From Garcia nutans (lineage: Eukaryota > Streptophyta > Magnoliopsida > Malpighiales > Euphorbiaceae): DNA of 64,000 bases. The stretch lies in the NCBI GenBank assembly GCA_947685225.1, contig CANTUV010000035.1, forward strand, positions 43,710,001 to 43,774,000, given 5' to 3'. Positions 13,146-24,631 of this stretch are shown here, one piece after another; the stretch's first letter is position 1, and every line of letters begins with the position of its first letter. The position numbers and the translations under genes are program-made. The notes under the pieces are model-generated. The model worked only from the letters and a program-made list of their open reading frames with translations. It did no database searches and was not told the DNA's origin.

Positions 13146-14068
13146 AGGTAATAGAGTTGAACCCGAGAGTTCATCGTGACCGAGTGAGAGTAGACCTTGA
13201 AGAGTTGATTTTGGGAACTTAAAGATCAGAAGAGATTTGCCAATCATGTACTACTTCTTTTTTATTTTGTAAAGTAATATTTATAATGTAAATATATGCA
13301 CATTTGTAAATATGGATTTAAATGTTTCATATATGTAAAAAATTTATAAATTCCGCTGCGTATTAACTAAATGTATCTATATATCTATTTTGTTTTGTAT
13401 TATAAGTAACTACCTATTTTTCTATAATGTATACAATTGAAAGATTATGGTATCGTTTAAAATGTTTTGAATGTTAAGAAAATCCGTAGCATCCCTATGT
13501 TTAGTGCATGTATACTACATTGTGGTGTTGTAGTGTGCATGTATTGAATGTAGGGGTGTTACATGTAAAATGGATGAGGCCTACTCATGCTAGATTAAAA
13601 ATGAATGTGGATGGTTCCTACACTAAGCATACAAAGTCTGGTGGTTTTATATTACGGGATTCCTTAGGCAAATTTATTGTCGGCCAAGGTTTCCTATTGA
13701 ATGCCTCATCTCCTTTTCAAGCAGAAATTCAAGCTTTATATGTTGCTACATTCTGGTTTGCAAATGCTTACAATTGCATGGTGGAAATTGAAGTGGATTC
13801 CTTGGCTCTTGCTCAACTTTTCCTTGGCTTGCGGGACTTAAGGTCAACTGATCATAGACTTTGCTTTATTCGTGATTTTCTTATCTCCTCTGGATCTTTT
13901 GTTCATCATGTTTATAGGGAAATTAATCAAATCTCCCACTCTCTTGCTAGCTTAAGTAGGCTTAATTTGTGTCATTTTTATTTTGATTCTGAAGCTTCAC
14001 TACCTCAGGTTATAAGAGGCTTAGTGAGAACTGAATGTATTAGTTTACCATTTTTTAGATATAAATAA

Positions 14069-14105
14069 AATAATCTCGGCGGTGCCGCCCGCCTTTATCA
14101 AAAAA
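14069..14105 (+). other. LINE 3' end: GC hairpin and A run
   Basis: After the ORF2 stop comes a short 3' region with GGCGG-TG-CCGCC (14078-14089), CTTTATC and an A run that merges with the target duplication. Stem-loops near the 3' end are common in LINEs as recognition sites for their reverse transcriptase; that function is inferred here. Confidence 0.7.
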
Positions 14106-14459
14106 AATAATATAATAAAATATCCCAAAAATCCTCCACCACAATTTATCCTTCCCTTTGACTTTCTTTTCTTCTTTTTCTCTTGTCATTATTATCATTA
14201 TTATTATTATTAATTAATTAATTATATACACTTACTTTTCCTACACCAATATATACATCATGTATATGTGATGTATATGTTGGTATATGTATATGTCTTA
14301 TATATTGCTTTTATATTTCCCACGTTTTACAATTACAATATATACTTATAATATACTTCATACACCTCTATCTCTTATAATATTTTCTTTACATATTTCA
14401 TCAACATACTCTCTCTCGCAACTACTACTCCAAAGTGTATCAAAAATCGGGATATTACA
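14106..14459 (-). mobile_element. LTR A, remaining piece (with LINE target duplication 14106-14124)
   Basis: It continues LTR A beyond the LINE. The plus strand ends AAATCGGGATATTACA at 14459, so in LTR sense it starts TGTAATATCCCGATT. It contains TATATATA-type and ATTATT runs, suitable for the upstream part of an LTR promoter. The sequence to the right belongs to LTR E1. Confidence 0.8.
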
Positions 14460-15576
14460 ACACATACTCAGTATGTGTAGAATACGCATATACGGTACAA
14501 AAATGTCATGGCCCGGTTTAATAAAAATTTTCACATTTCTGATTTAAAATTTCAAATACTAAATATATATAATTAAATAGTATATAAATATTCTTTACTT
14601 ATTATAGGAACTCAAAATAAACATTTTATATAAAAATCTCTGAAAAAAATCCACCAGAGTTTTGTCTATAATTTGAACATCCCAAAATTTAGCAAAACAC
14701 AACCTGTATTAGAAAACTCTCCCAAATAATTTCAAATCACCATTTCACCCATACTCCTCAATTTCACCAAGTTTCTCAAACATTTATATATATATATAAT
14801 TTAGAACACATTTAAACCCCCCATTTCAAATAACTTAACCCAAACATTCTTTATAGTTTACAATACATAAAATCCAAAAACATGATATAATATGCATAAT
14901 TCCCAAAGAATACAATAACATAAAATATATGCATGCTACTGATAGTGTTTCTGATTTTAATATCAACTCTACAAGCACAACCACAAGTTTAGACCCGACC
15001 TGGTCTAGAAGAACTCTCCGGCTCAGCCAAATCTACCCTGTCACCTGCACGATATAAACAATCGCGTTAAGCCAAAAGCCTAGTAATACAAACTTGATAA
15101 TAATAAAACTCAAATGCAGTGCCAATGCACAATGCATATGGATATCACATTATTCCATTTTCTCATACTTTTCAAATATTTTACAATCCACAATTCACAT
15201 AAAAGCAAGCACAAGCATGAGCCCAAATATAACTAATATGCTATTCAAATTCCAAAGTTATTGTTTTGGTCTATGATGACACCATGTGTCTAGCCCCGTA
15301 GGTAAAATATCAATGTAATAGTCCAACTAGGTCTGAGCTTATGACTCGGTCATTTCACCAAGCCCAGCTTTAAGAACTTATTTTTTAGGCTTATGACCCG
15401 GTCATTTCACCTCAAAAAAAATTTCACAGTGATGCCCAGCGTCTAGCCCGTAGGCAAATCATAGGGATGCCGCCAAACATAGAACTATGAAAATTAAATA
15501 ACATACTAGGCACATAATTTATTCATATTTCTCATTTATATCGATATCAATTCATTTCATTATGTTTCCACATACC
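14460..15576 (-). mobile_element. LTR E1, left piece, interrupted by elements A and B
   Basis: Read on the minus strand this resembles the second half of LTR G (49346-52191): the same order of a CTAGCCCCGTAGG module, the GCACGAT/ATCGCGT hairpin at 15047-15067 and an ATACGCATAT box near the end. Its outermost end is missing because element A inserted there. It stops at 15576, where element B begins, and the same LTR resumes at 46466. Confidence 0.75.
15047..15067 (-). promoter_or_regulatory. Conserved LTR hairpin, diverged copy in LTR E1
   Basis: GCACGAT and ATCGCGT flank a 7-base loop. Relative to LTRs C, D and F the arms have changed so that the RNA stem keeps G-U pairs. Confidence 0.5.
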
Positions 15577-18450
15577 TGTGAGTGGGGATTTTTGCCCCCA
15601 CTCCCAGTGGAATAGTTCTTGTGACTTCGGCACTGTTTAGGCTCGGGACCTTAGAGAACACGGGCCTAAATCAGGAGAAAATGGAGTCACCACCCTGACG
15701 GGCCAAAAAAAGAAAGGGGTGGATGACTCGATTCCTAAGGAATCCTGAACCCCCTAATGGGTTTAAAAAGTCGGGTACGTGAGGGGAAGGTGAGAAATGG
15801 CTCGGCACCCCCACAACGTCCGGTTCATTGGAATCGGCCTCCTTTTCAGGTCTTAATATTATAAAATTCTTAAATATAATGATATTATCCATACTACATG
15901 CAATAATTAAAATAAAGCATCATTATATTAAAATCAAAACAATGTCCAAACAAAGCAAATAAATGGACACCCATTTGAGAATGGAAACATGTCCTTACAT
16001 TGTCCATGTCTAAAACTAAATAGAACACCCACCGAAAGGTGAAAACGTGTCCTTTACATTGGTCCAAAAAAACTTTAAAATAAAATAAATTACATGATGG
16101 TTAACTAATGAGGTACCCACAAAGTGGAAACACACCTCTTACAATTTTAAAACTAAGACAAATAAGAAATTAGGGTTCTGGGATTTAAAGTTTGAGGAAA
16201 TAGGGTTTTGGTTATGGCTTTAGGCTACTGGGAGTACTGGGTGTTGGTTTAATAAATTATGATTTCTAAATTTTGGCTTTGAGGAATTAAGGTTTTGGCA
16301 TTTAGAATTTTGGCTTTAAAGAATTTTGGATTCGGGAAAAATGATTTAGGGTTTTGAAATCTTATAGAACTAGTATTATTGTTAGGTTTATTATTTTAGA
16401 AAGATTATGCTATTGTGTGATTAAAATTTATAATTTCTGATTGAAGTGAATAAGGTACAGGCCTATGAAAATAAGATTAAAACTTAAATATTTAAAAAGA
16501 AATAGCTACTGTGATAATAAAATAAACAATATTGATTAAGGTTTTAATAAAATAAGGGTTTGAAATTCTTATGGAAAAGGATTAGGGTTTTAAACATGCA
16601 ATATTGTTTTTTAGGATTCTAGATGGGAAATTAGAGTTTTTAGGAATTTTGATCCTTAGAAATACATATTAGGGTTGTAACATCCCTAATCCCAGATTGG
16701 TAAGAAACAGACATAGAGGATATGATTTAGGCTTAGAACAAAGAAGTTTAGAACATGACCTATAACTTGAGCTCGAATTTCATCCAAGTTAATGACAAAA
16801 TTAGAGAGTCTCAAAGAATACTTAATTGTTTATTTGTGTCTTATCTAGATTTATAACTTGAAATTACTCAATTTAGAGTTGTACAGAATAAGATATGATG
16901 GATTTAGTAGACAATGTGCAAGCTGCCTCAGGACAGCATAGTAGGCTTGATTTTGAAGGACCGTCAAAAATCAGATATAGCTCGGATCAACCTGAAATTT
17001 TTCAACAATGTATCCCCGGATGTCTAGTTTCAGTGGGCATAAGAATTACTTAATTTGGAGTTGTGAGTAAAAAGATATTAATAAAGAAAGACAGCAAGGT
17101 CAGGAAGGGATATCAAAAGGACCTAAGTGAAAATTTCTCAAAAGTTAGGGGCAACTATGTAAACTTAAAAATTAAGAGTCGGAAGTTCTTAATAGTGCCC
17201 ATATCCGACCCTGGAAGAATATTCTGGAGATTAATCAGGTCATAACCGTGGGTTTCAATTTTTCCCGAAAACGCACGGTTTAAAAGTTACAATCGATTAA
17301 TCGCTGGAGAGTATTTTGATATTTTCACACCATAGACTATAAAATTACAGCACAAGAAAGTTGAGGGGGTAAAAATATGAATAAAAGGAAGCCTAATGGC
17401 TTGCGAAATAAATAGATAAAAGAAGAAGGCAAGTGGACCAATTAAAAGTGGTCATTTTTGCTATAAGGTGTACCAATTGGAAGTCAACATCTATACCAAC
17501 ATATTTTCACCACTTATGGCTGCCATTTGGATCAAAATAAGCTAAGGAAAGAAAATAAAAGCCCTCTCTTACATGGTGAACTCGTCCAAACCATAAGAGA
17601 AGGAAGAAGGAGGTGATTTTTCCAAAGTTTAAGGCTTTTGGTTGAAGATTTTGGTGACAAACAAGATTATAAGGTAAGAGAAACCTATCTCTAGTTTTAA
17701 TTTCATGGACTAATAGGTAATTTAAGAGATTGAAATTAGGGTTCATGTAGCTAGATTTGGAGAAAATTCAAGAAATAATTATTTGAAGGATTTGATGAAA
17801 GAAATAATGGTTTTAAGGTTAGAGGAGATTAGATTGAGGAAAAATTGGCAAGAAATGAATTGGTAGCTTATGTTTTCAAACCATAGGATGTATGTTTAAA
17901 GTGTGTATACTGGAATTCTTGTAGGAAATCAAGAAAAGCTAAAGGGAAAAGAAGAAAAAGATCAAAGATGAGCTAAGGAAAGCAAAGGGGAAAAAGGTTT
18001 GGTACTTTAACCTTCTTGAATTAGTGATCTCTATTGCCTTTGCATTTGGATGTGTAATTGCTATAATTGTTCATGTGCTTGAGTTGTGGTGGTTATGTGG
18101 TTGAGATTGATAATGATATATAAGTGTTTGTTGTGTATTGATTGATTTTGGGGTTGAGGTTATAAGGGAGGTAAGTATGGGAGTGCTATGTTGTGTTGTT
18201 TTGTTGCAGCCAGCCATGTGTCCAGCATTTTTCTGGAATTTCAACTGAAATTTAGACTAGCAAAATGATAGAACTAGAACTTGACAAAGAAGACTTAATT
18301 GTTTTCCATTAATTCAGTAAACCATAGGCTTTGGAACCAACTCATTTTCATGTGTGGAATGAAAGTTATGATCAAAATGATACCAGGCGTACAAACTGAA
18401 AAACTGAGATTCCTCAGTCAGTAACCTGTGACTTGGGACTACATTTAGGT

Positions 18451-19010
18451 GACCTTAATGACACATTTAGAAGCTTTGAAAGAAACTTAAATGTACCCTT
18501 ATGTGTTAGGAAACCATATAATTTGGAATTTCCTAAATCCCACTTGTAGATAAAAAGATATGATCAAAAGAGTATAACTCATGCACACTGGAATTGTGAA
18601 ACCGGACAGACTGAGATTTGTGCCTTGAGTCCAGGTGACCTTAATGACACATTTAGAAGCTGTTAAAGAAGAATTAAATTTACCCTTATTTGTTAGGAAA
18701 CCATAGAATTTTGAATTTCATAAATCCCACTTGTAGATAAAAAGATATGATCAAAAGAGTATAACTCATGCACACTGGAATTGTGAAACCGGACAGACTG
18801 AGATTTGTGCCTTGAGTCCAGGTGACCTTAATGACACATTTAGAAGCTGTGAAAGAATACTTAAATGTACCCTTATGTGTTATTAAACCATATAATTTGG
18901 AATTTCCTAAATCCCACTTGTAGATAAAAAGATATGATCAAAAGAGTATAACTCATGCACACTGGAGTTGCGAAACCGGACAGACTGAGATTTGTGCCTT
19001 GAGTCCAAGT
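18451..19010. repeat. Tandem repeat of about 186 bp, nearly three copies
   Basis: Copies begin GACCTTAATGACACATTTAG at 18451, 18637 and 18824, so the periods are 186 and 187 bp. The third copy is partial at its right end. Copies are about 95% alike by eye. Each contains AAGAGTATAACTCATGCAC and GAAACCGGACAGACTGAG. Confidence 0.9.
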
Positions 19011-20429
19011 TTTGGTCCATTTACCTCAGTAATTAGATGTTGTGATAGAAGATATAAATGAACCCTTGTATGTTGGTGAATCATAGGAGTTGGATTCATC
19101 TCGATTGGACTTAAAATGTAGAAGTTACACACGAATGAGCGAACCATGCGCAGGCAGACCCTAGCAGAATGCAGGGCTGAATTAGAAATTGTGCCAAACA
19201 TCACGTGTTTCCTGTTTTAAGCTGAAAGTTTTACTGAATATATCCTTATGTGTCTAGTTTAATTTAAGATAAGAATCGTCTCAATCCGAGTTGCGAAGGT
19301 AAAGTTATAAATGAAATAGTACGCATTACGCAGACTTGAGTAACCAATTGGCCAGGGAAGAGTTCAAGGAGTCATCAAGAATTATGTGTAACAAATTCAA
19401 ATCTAGAAATTTAACCATAAGGACTCATATGAGTCTAGTTCGAGTGAAAACAAGAATTTTTACATTCGGATTAGTAGAACAAAAGTTATTGGGGAAATAA
19501 GATAACAAGGTACATAAGAAACTAAATGCTAGAATTCACTGTTCATTTGGTAAGAAATAAATGAGATATAATTGAGATAAAATATTCGTTTGGAATGAAA
19601 TAAATTATCAAAAATATGCTCTTGAAAGCTTGACCAATTAAGAACAAGATAGCATTTTTCATTTTTTTGAAAATCACATCCCAATTGTGTTTTATTTAGA
19701 TTTTAAAGCCCAGCGAGGGATTTTTGCAGTGTTGTAAAACCCGGTGTAGCCTAAAAAGTGCAGTCCAGCCCAAAGGCCTGAAATGAAAACTTTGAACTAC
19801 AAATTAGTTCTATTGAGCTTATTTAGGATAAAATAGACAGATTTCTAATCACTGGTGCCCTATGAATTTTTAATAAAATAAATTTCGAACCGTCAAAATA
19901 TTAAACTCGGCAAAGGGTAATAAGCATTATTCAGTTGGTTAATTTCTTATATGACTTATCCAAAACTTAACAAATATATGTGAACTTAATGAAAGGAACA
20001 TATGAACACACGAATAACCATTCATGCCAAACTACCGAAGGAAAGCATAGGACAAAGATAGTGAATACACACCTTTAATTCATGCGTAAGTTATTTAACA
20101 AACGGAACTCAAAACAAGAGAGTATTGGGTCTACAATGATAAAGAAATTATAATGCCATAAAATACAAATACATAACCATCAGATCGGTAATCAACAGCA
20201 ATATTATGCAACTAACAGACATAGGATGAGGTACCATCCAGTGGCAATAAATCAATAGAAATGAATAGCATACTGTCATAAAAGCTTAACAAATAATAAG
20301 AGAAATATAATAAGAACCTGAGAATGTTTATATTGATGATTGGGTTGGTTGTGCCATATCTGTAACATTATCTGGTTTGCATCTAATTTCTATTTAACAG
20401 TTAAAGTACCCACTAAGTTATATGCTTAG

Positions 20430-20451
20430 CGAGTTTAGTTTTCTAAACTCG
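20430..20451 (+). promoter_or_regulatory. LTR hairpin in LTR H (different stem, same context)
   Basis: CGAGTTTAG (20430-20438), TTTT loop, CTAAACTCG (20443-20451): a perfect 9-bp stem. It is preceded by CTAAG...CTTAG and followed by TAGGT, the same framing as the GCGCGAT hairpins although the stem sequence is different. Confidence 0.6.
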
Positions 20452-21474
20452 TAGGTTATGGAGTCCAAGCTGACAAATGGGAAGCTACAAAGGGGCACCA
20501 GAGTGCGCAACAGGAGGCGAAGTGAGGAGCAAAGCAAAGTTTAGCTTGGCATGTACTGTTAAGTACTTTCAAAATGTAATTATAACAATTAAAGAAATGT
20601 GTAAATTATTATTATTTGAAATAAAAAGGAAAAAAATTTTATTTAGTGCATGTTCTGTATACCATGTTGCATATACTGTAGCACACTTGGCTCGGCTGGA
20701 AATAGTCGGGTTAAGGGGTGTTACAAGGGTTTTATCAAAATATGATTATTATAAAAACACTAAGACCATTTTAACATGGATTTTTAATAAATGCTTATAT
20801 GTAATATGGCTACTGGACGTTTAAAATATTATTTGAATGATCTAATGCTATGGTGATTTAATGGAACAAGCTACTGGTCATGCAAACAACAAAAAGAAAC
20901 TACTATGTTTGTTGTATATTGGTATTTAAATTAAAAGTTAAAAGAGTGAACTTTAAATGAAGAAAATTTGATAGATGAAATAATAATAAGTTATCTCAAT
21001 GTAAATTTAAATGAATTAAGTTAGAAAGACACACCTCCATTTCTTGGCTCCACCAAAATTATTTGAACGAAATTCTGGATGAGCTTTGGCAAAGACAATG
21101 ATTACACTGCCTTTGTATTTTTTTGGTTGAATTGAGAACAAGACAGTGAGCTAAGCTACTGCTTTGTTGATTATTTTTTCTGCTTGATTTTTTTTCAGAT
21201 TCATTGCTCTCTGCTTGATATTTGAGTTTCCTTGCTAATTTCTTTTCTGTGTTGCTGGTTCTCAAAGTCCCAAAAAAATCTTCCTACTCTCTCCTGGCCG
21301 AAATCCAATTCCAATCCTTTTTCGCCTTTTTTTTCCATCCCCCTTTTTCAGTGTGTTAAATACTATTATTTATAAGAAAACAAAAGATCTAATCCTATTT
21401 TAACAAGTAAATACCAACTGTTTAGGAAAAAATAGCAAAATCGTGTGAAATAAGGTTTGGTCAAAAAATCGACA

Positions 21475-21720
21475 GCGGGCGCGGGCTGCTGGGCCTGCAA
21501 GGCTGCACTAGCAAAAATTACTGCAAGGATCAAACTGGGTGAATTGGGCAAGCCAGTTTGCTGCAAGCAGCGCCTGCGGCGAACTGGGTTGCCCAACTGT
21601 GGTGAATTAGGCAGTGCCCAATTCACCGCTGATAGTTGTCTGCGGCAAATTGGGTTGTGCCGCATAAACTTTTTGCTGCGAAATTCCCATGCTGCGCGGC
21701 AGCGCTGCCGCACGTCCCTG
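21475..21720. repeat. GC-rich inverted-repeat block of LTR B
   Basis: This is a GC island in an AT-rich LTR. It holds GGTGAATT (21601-21608) pairing with AATTCACC (21620-21627), with GGC/GCC inside that stem, and GCGGCAGCGCTGCCGC near 21697. The other LTR has the equivalent stem at about 46229-46256, where a G-T pair is tolerated. Confidence 0.65.
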
Positions 21721-21864
21721 CTGATCCATTACATTTTTTATTTTTCATTTTTTTATTTTTTTATTTTTATTAAAAATAACTATTCAATATTATAAGTAAT
21801 TAAAATACCATAAAAATTATTTTGGACTATCGGATTGGACTGGATCAAAAATTGAGGGTCTACA

Positions 21865-21878
21865 GTTTGCCCCCTGCT
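21865..21878 (-). promoter_or_regulatory. Polypurine tract of element B
   Basis: The minus strand reads AAGCAGGGGGCAAAC directly before the LTR start TGTAGACCC. It primes plus-strand DNA synthesis in LTR elements. Its position at the left LTR, with the primer site at the right LTR, sets the orientation. Confidence 0.75.
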
Positions 21879-21959
21879 TGAATGATCTGAGACTTTGAGT
21901 AGAGAAGACTGAAAAGCAATATGACTTTGAATAGATTTTAGATGAGAATAGGTACTTGG

Positions 21960-22378
21960 ATACGATTTGTGTACTTGGACCCGAGATTGGATACTTGGAC
22001 CCGTGACTGGATTGGATACTTAGACCTGAGACAGAGTTGGGTGCTCAACCCAAAACTGGATTTGGATACTCGATCTTAAACTGGATGTGGATGCTCGACC
22101 TGAAACTGGATTTGGACGCTCGACCCTAAACTGGATTTGGATGCTCGACCCTAAATTGGATTTGGATAGTCGATCCTAAACTAAATTTGGATACTCGATC
22201 CTAAACTGGATTTTGTGCTCGATCCTAAACTGGATTTGGATGCTCGATCCTAAACTGGATTCTTGATCCTAAACTGGATTTGGATAATCGAACCTAAACT
22301 GGATTTGGATACTTGATCCTAAACTGAATTTGGATACTCGATCCTAAACTAGATTTGGATACTCGATCCTAAATTGTA
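21960..22378. repeat. 25-bp minisatellite in the 3' untranslated region of B, left part
   Basis: Diverged copies of CTGGATTTGGATACTCGATCC plus TAAA, about 25 bp each, after a related GACTTGG-type lead-in. The array is cut at 22378 by insertion of F (TTGTA duplication) and resumes at 38775. Tandem repeats upstream of the polypurine tract are known from Tat-lineage elements. Confidence 0.85.
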
Positions 22379-23247
22379 TGTAATATCCCAAAATATACCC
22401 TAGATGTTTTGGGTTTTATTATTATTATAATTGGATTTATTGTATATGTTTTATTGGAAGAAAAAGGGGTTTTTAAAGGAAGTGTATATGTGATGTATAC
22501 TAGGATATATATAACATATACCTAAGTCATGGAAAGTCAAAGTTTTGAGTTAGTGGAAGAAGATATTTGTTGTGTTTTTGAATTTGTTATTAATTAATTA
22601 ATAAGGATTTGAATGTGTGGAAGAGGTTGAAAGAGATTAGTTTAATATTTTAAATTGCTTGGTTGAGAGGGTTTTAAGGAAAAGAGGGGTTTGACTTTGG
22701 ATTTCTCTTTCTTCCTTCTTCTTTCTTTCTCATTGCCGTGGATCACTTCCTCCTTCTCCTTCCTTTGCTTTGTTTGGCCGGTTAACACAAGAAACAAGAG
22801 AGCAAAGAAGAGATTTGAACCTCTAATTCAAGATCTAAGGAAGCTTTCAAGAGTTCAAGTGGAAAGTTAAGAGATTTCTTCATCTTTGGTAAGTTCTTCA
22901 CTTGACTCTTTGATTTCTTTGAGTTTTTGAGTTGAGTTGTGATTGGTATATGATTATGTTGTTTAAGATGGGTTTAAGAGTGTTTGAGTAACTGATTTCT
23001 TATTTTTGGGGATGGATTGGAGGAAAGAGTAAGTTGTTGGAAGTGATTGTTTTGAGGTTGTGTTTTAGGTTTGTGTTGATGATTTTTGATTTGAGATTTG
23101 AGAAATGCTTTAGTTGTTTTGGTGTTTTTGTGAGTTTGTTATGGTTTTTGGGTATGTTGAGATGACTTTGGTTGAAGTGGTTTTTGGTGAAAGAAAGAGT
23201 TTTGTTGGTTGTGTTGTTGTTTTGGCCGGAATCTGGGTTTTTGGCCT

Positions 23248-23620
23248 GACACGCCCTAGAGCACGTCCAGGATTTTGGGCGTGTCGATAGCTCTGTATTT
23301 TGGGTTGAGTGGCACGACCAGTGACACGCCCATGTCACTGAGCGTGTTGTAGCTTCTGTGTGGCAGTAGGATTGACACGACCAGTAACACGCCCGTGTTA
23401 TTGAGCGTGTCATAGCCACTGTGTTTTTGGGGAATTGACACGGCCATGAGCACGTTCTTGATGTTGGATGTGTCAATATTGTTGTGAGGCAGAAGGTATT
23501 ACACACCCAGTAACACGCCCGTGTCATTGAGCGTGTAAAAGCTTCTGTGTTGTGGAGTTAGGGCACGGTCAGGGACACGCCCGTGTGGGTGAGACTGTCA
23601 TGGTTAGAGTTTGCCCTAGT
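23248..23620. repeat. 63-bp tandem repeat carrying ACACGCCCGTGT palindromes
   Basis: Five to six units spaced 63, 63, 63 and 62 bp (starts near 23311, 23374, 23437, 23500 and 23562). Each typically holds GACACGACCAGTAACACGCC, then CGTGT and a GAGCGTGTC arm, so several nested inverted repeats form. Identical arrays lie in LTR F2 (30146-30518) and F3 (37044-37416), with fewer decayed palindromes than in F1. Confidence 0.85.
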
Positions 23621-24090
23621 TGGTTCTTAGCCTTATGTTCTTATAAGGGTTTCATCTTCCTTTGGATTAGGTTGTGAAGAAGGTGAATTGCTCTAATTCA
23701 AGAAGTGAAAGATTGTTGGAAAGAGAGGTGTTAATATTGTGTGGGTTGCATTTAAGGTAAGTATAAACTACATTATTGCATACATCCATATGATGTTGAA
23801 ATTTAACATACATTTCATGATATTGATGATGCTTATGAATAATGTTATGTTGTGTATAATGTGGAATATGATGTGAACATTTATAATGATGTGAAAGATA
23901 TGATAATGTGATGAATTGTATTTATGTGATGAGAAGCCATGATTGTTGGCTATGATGATGAAATAAATTACAATTGAGGGAAGGTTGCCTATTGCGAAAA
24001 TGAGAATGAAATGAGAATGAAATGATTTTGTGTAAAGTGTGTTATTCAACCTTCAGAGTTCTGATTTTGGCAGGCATGCCTATTGTAGTA

Positions 24091-24336
24091 ACAGTCTAGC
24101 CGGGTTGAGGATCTCCTCAAGTTGTTGAGTTGATGGTCCAAGAGACTGGGTCTGTTACTTTATAAATGTGAAATGATAAATGTAAATTGAAGTAACAGTC
24201 TAGCCGGGTTAAGGATCTCCTCGATTTAGTCGGGTTGATGGTCCAAGAGACTGGGTCTGTTACAGGTAACATTCTAGCCGGGTTGAGGATCTCCTCAAGT
24301 TGTTGAGTTGATGGTCCAAGAGACTGGGTCTGTTAC
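24091..24336. repeat. Three-copy repeat of about 70 bp in LTR F1
   Basis: Copies at about 24091-24157, 24192-24264 and 24266-24336 each run from CTAGCCGGGTT to GACTGGGTCTGTTAC. Equivalent copies occur in F2 and F3. LTR C has two copies of the same module in reverse orientation. Confidence 0.85.
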
Positions 24337-24609
24337 CCTACCCATGGATAGAGAGATATGTATATTGCCTACGGGCTTGATTATTGTGATATTGGACCGA
24401 AACAGCAACTCTGAACTTTGAATAACAAATTAGTGTCTTGTGGGCCCATAGGTGTCTTTGTTGAATGAGTATAATGGATGATGATATGATTATTGAAATT
24501 ATGAAATGTAACCTTCATATATATATATGATTATTATTGATTGAATGTATGATATTGATATTGACATTTCATATTATCATGATGGTTTGTACTACTGAGT
24601 TTTGGCTCA

Positions 24610-24631
24610 GCGCGATTGTGGTTCATCGCGC
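24610..24631 (+). promoter_or_regulatory. Conserved LTR hairpin, LTR F1
   Basis: GCGCGAT 24610-24616, 8-base loop, ATCGCGC 24625-24631. It is preceded by CTGAG...CTCAG, where LTRs C and D have CTAAG...CTTAG: a compensated change. Copies lie at 31508-31529 and 38406-38427. Confidence 0.65.

Larger units (their letters stand above)
11194..13563 (+). mobile_element. Solo LTR D inside the LINE
   Basis: It starts TGTAATATCCTCATG and ends GGGGTGTTACA, 2370 bp, with the 5-bp duplication TGTAA at 11189-11193 and 13564-13568. The LINE reading frame continues across it. There is no internal region, so it is a solo LTR left by LTR-LTR recombination. Features in order: GTT microsatellite (11234-11260), short A/G-rich block, CACGGCC palindrome cluster (12096-12276), CTTGAAGC repeat module (12650-12810), paired hairpin (13105-13145), and a CCAATCATGTA box near 13240. 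Its start matches LTR C, but its repeat module matches LTR A. Confidence 0.95.
7806..14068 (+). pseudogene. LINE ORF2 (endonuclease, reverse transcriptase, RNase H), broken
   Basis: This protein nicks target DNA and copies the LINE RNA. Domains in order: an apurinic-type endonuclease (LCWNIRG at the N terminus, GDFNVTR, SDH at residues 215-217); reverse transcriptase with the FADD catalytic box at residues 681-684 (9846-9857) and GVKQGDPLSPYLF upstream; a zinc-binding region with CPLCNEDSDSMDHLFLNC near 10780-10830; and, beyond the inserted LTR D, a plant-type RNase H (VDGS, AEIQAL, EVDSLAL). Lesions are TAA at 10377-10379, TGA at 10920-10922 and the LTR at 11194-13563. Apart from these the frame is unbroken: removing the LTR and one target duplication restores it exactly. 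The last RNase H acidic position looks replaced (INQISHSLAS). Confidence 0.93.
6203..14105 (+). mobile_element. LINE (plant L1-like non-LTR retrotransposon), disrupted
   Basis: Two consecutive ORFs of LINE type lie in one orientation, ending in a GC-rich stem, CTTTATC and an A run. It is flanked by a perfect 19-bp target duplication, AATAATATAATAAAATATC, at 6184-6202 and 14106-14124, inside LTR A. Without LTR D it is about 5.5 kb and close to full length. ORF1 has two frameshifts and two in-frame stops; ORF2 has two in-frame stops and a solo LTR insertion, so the copy is dead. Confidence 0.95.
16676..20725 (+). mobile_element. Solo LTR H, 4.05 kb, inside LTR B
   Basis: It starts TGTAACATCCC and ends GGGGTGTTACA, flanked by the duplication AGGGT at 16671-16675 and 20726-20730. 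The sister LTR at about 45370-45385 shows the uninterrupted empty site (ATTAGGGTTTTAT). No primer site or ORF of retrotransposon type is visible, so it is a solo LTR, and unusually long. It contains a 186-bp tandem array (18451-19010) and near its end a 9-bp perfect hairpin (20430-20451) in the CTTAG...AGGT context seen in the other LTRs. Remaining parts show no recognisable features. Confidence 0.9.
15577..21864 (-). mobile_element. 3' LTR of element B, containing solo LTR H
   Basis: It is matched by 44098-46465 on both sides of LTR H. Without H it is about 2.23 kb, against 2.37 kb for the other LTR. Most of the gap is a block of about 155 bp present around 44690-44850 and absent after 16165. 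The sense-strand start is TGTAGACCCTCAATTTTTG. A GC-rich palindromic block at 21475-21720 is shared with 46120-46310. Confidence 0.85.

Noticed and set aside
21457..21795. ORFs on both strands in the GC-rich block of LTR B (also 46018-46285)
   Set aside because: Low-complexity Ala, Leu and Arg-rich readings of an inverted-repeat GC island, not conserved in frame between the two LTRs.
24091..24336. Regular direct repeats resembling a repeat-spacer array
   Set aside because: Only three copies of about 70 bp without uniform spacers, in a plant LTR; not CRISPR.
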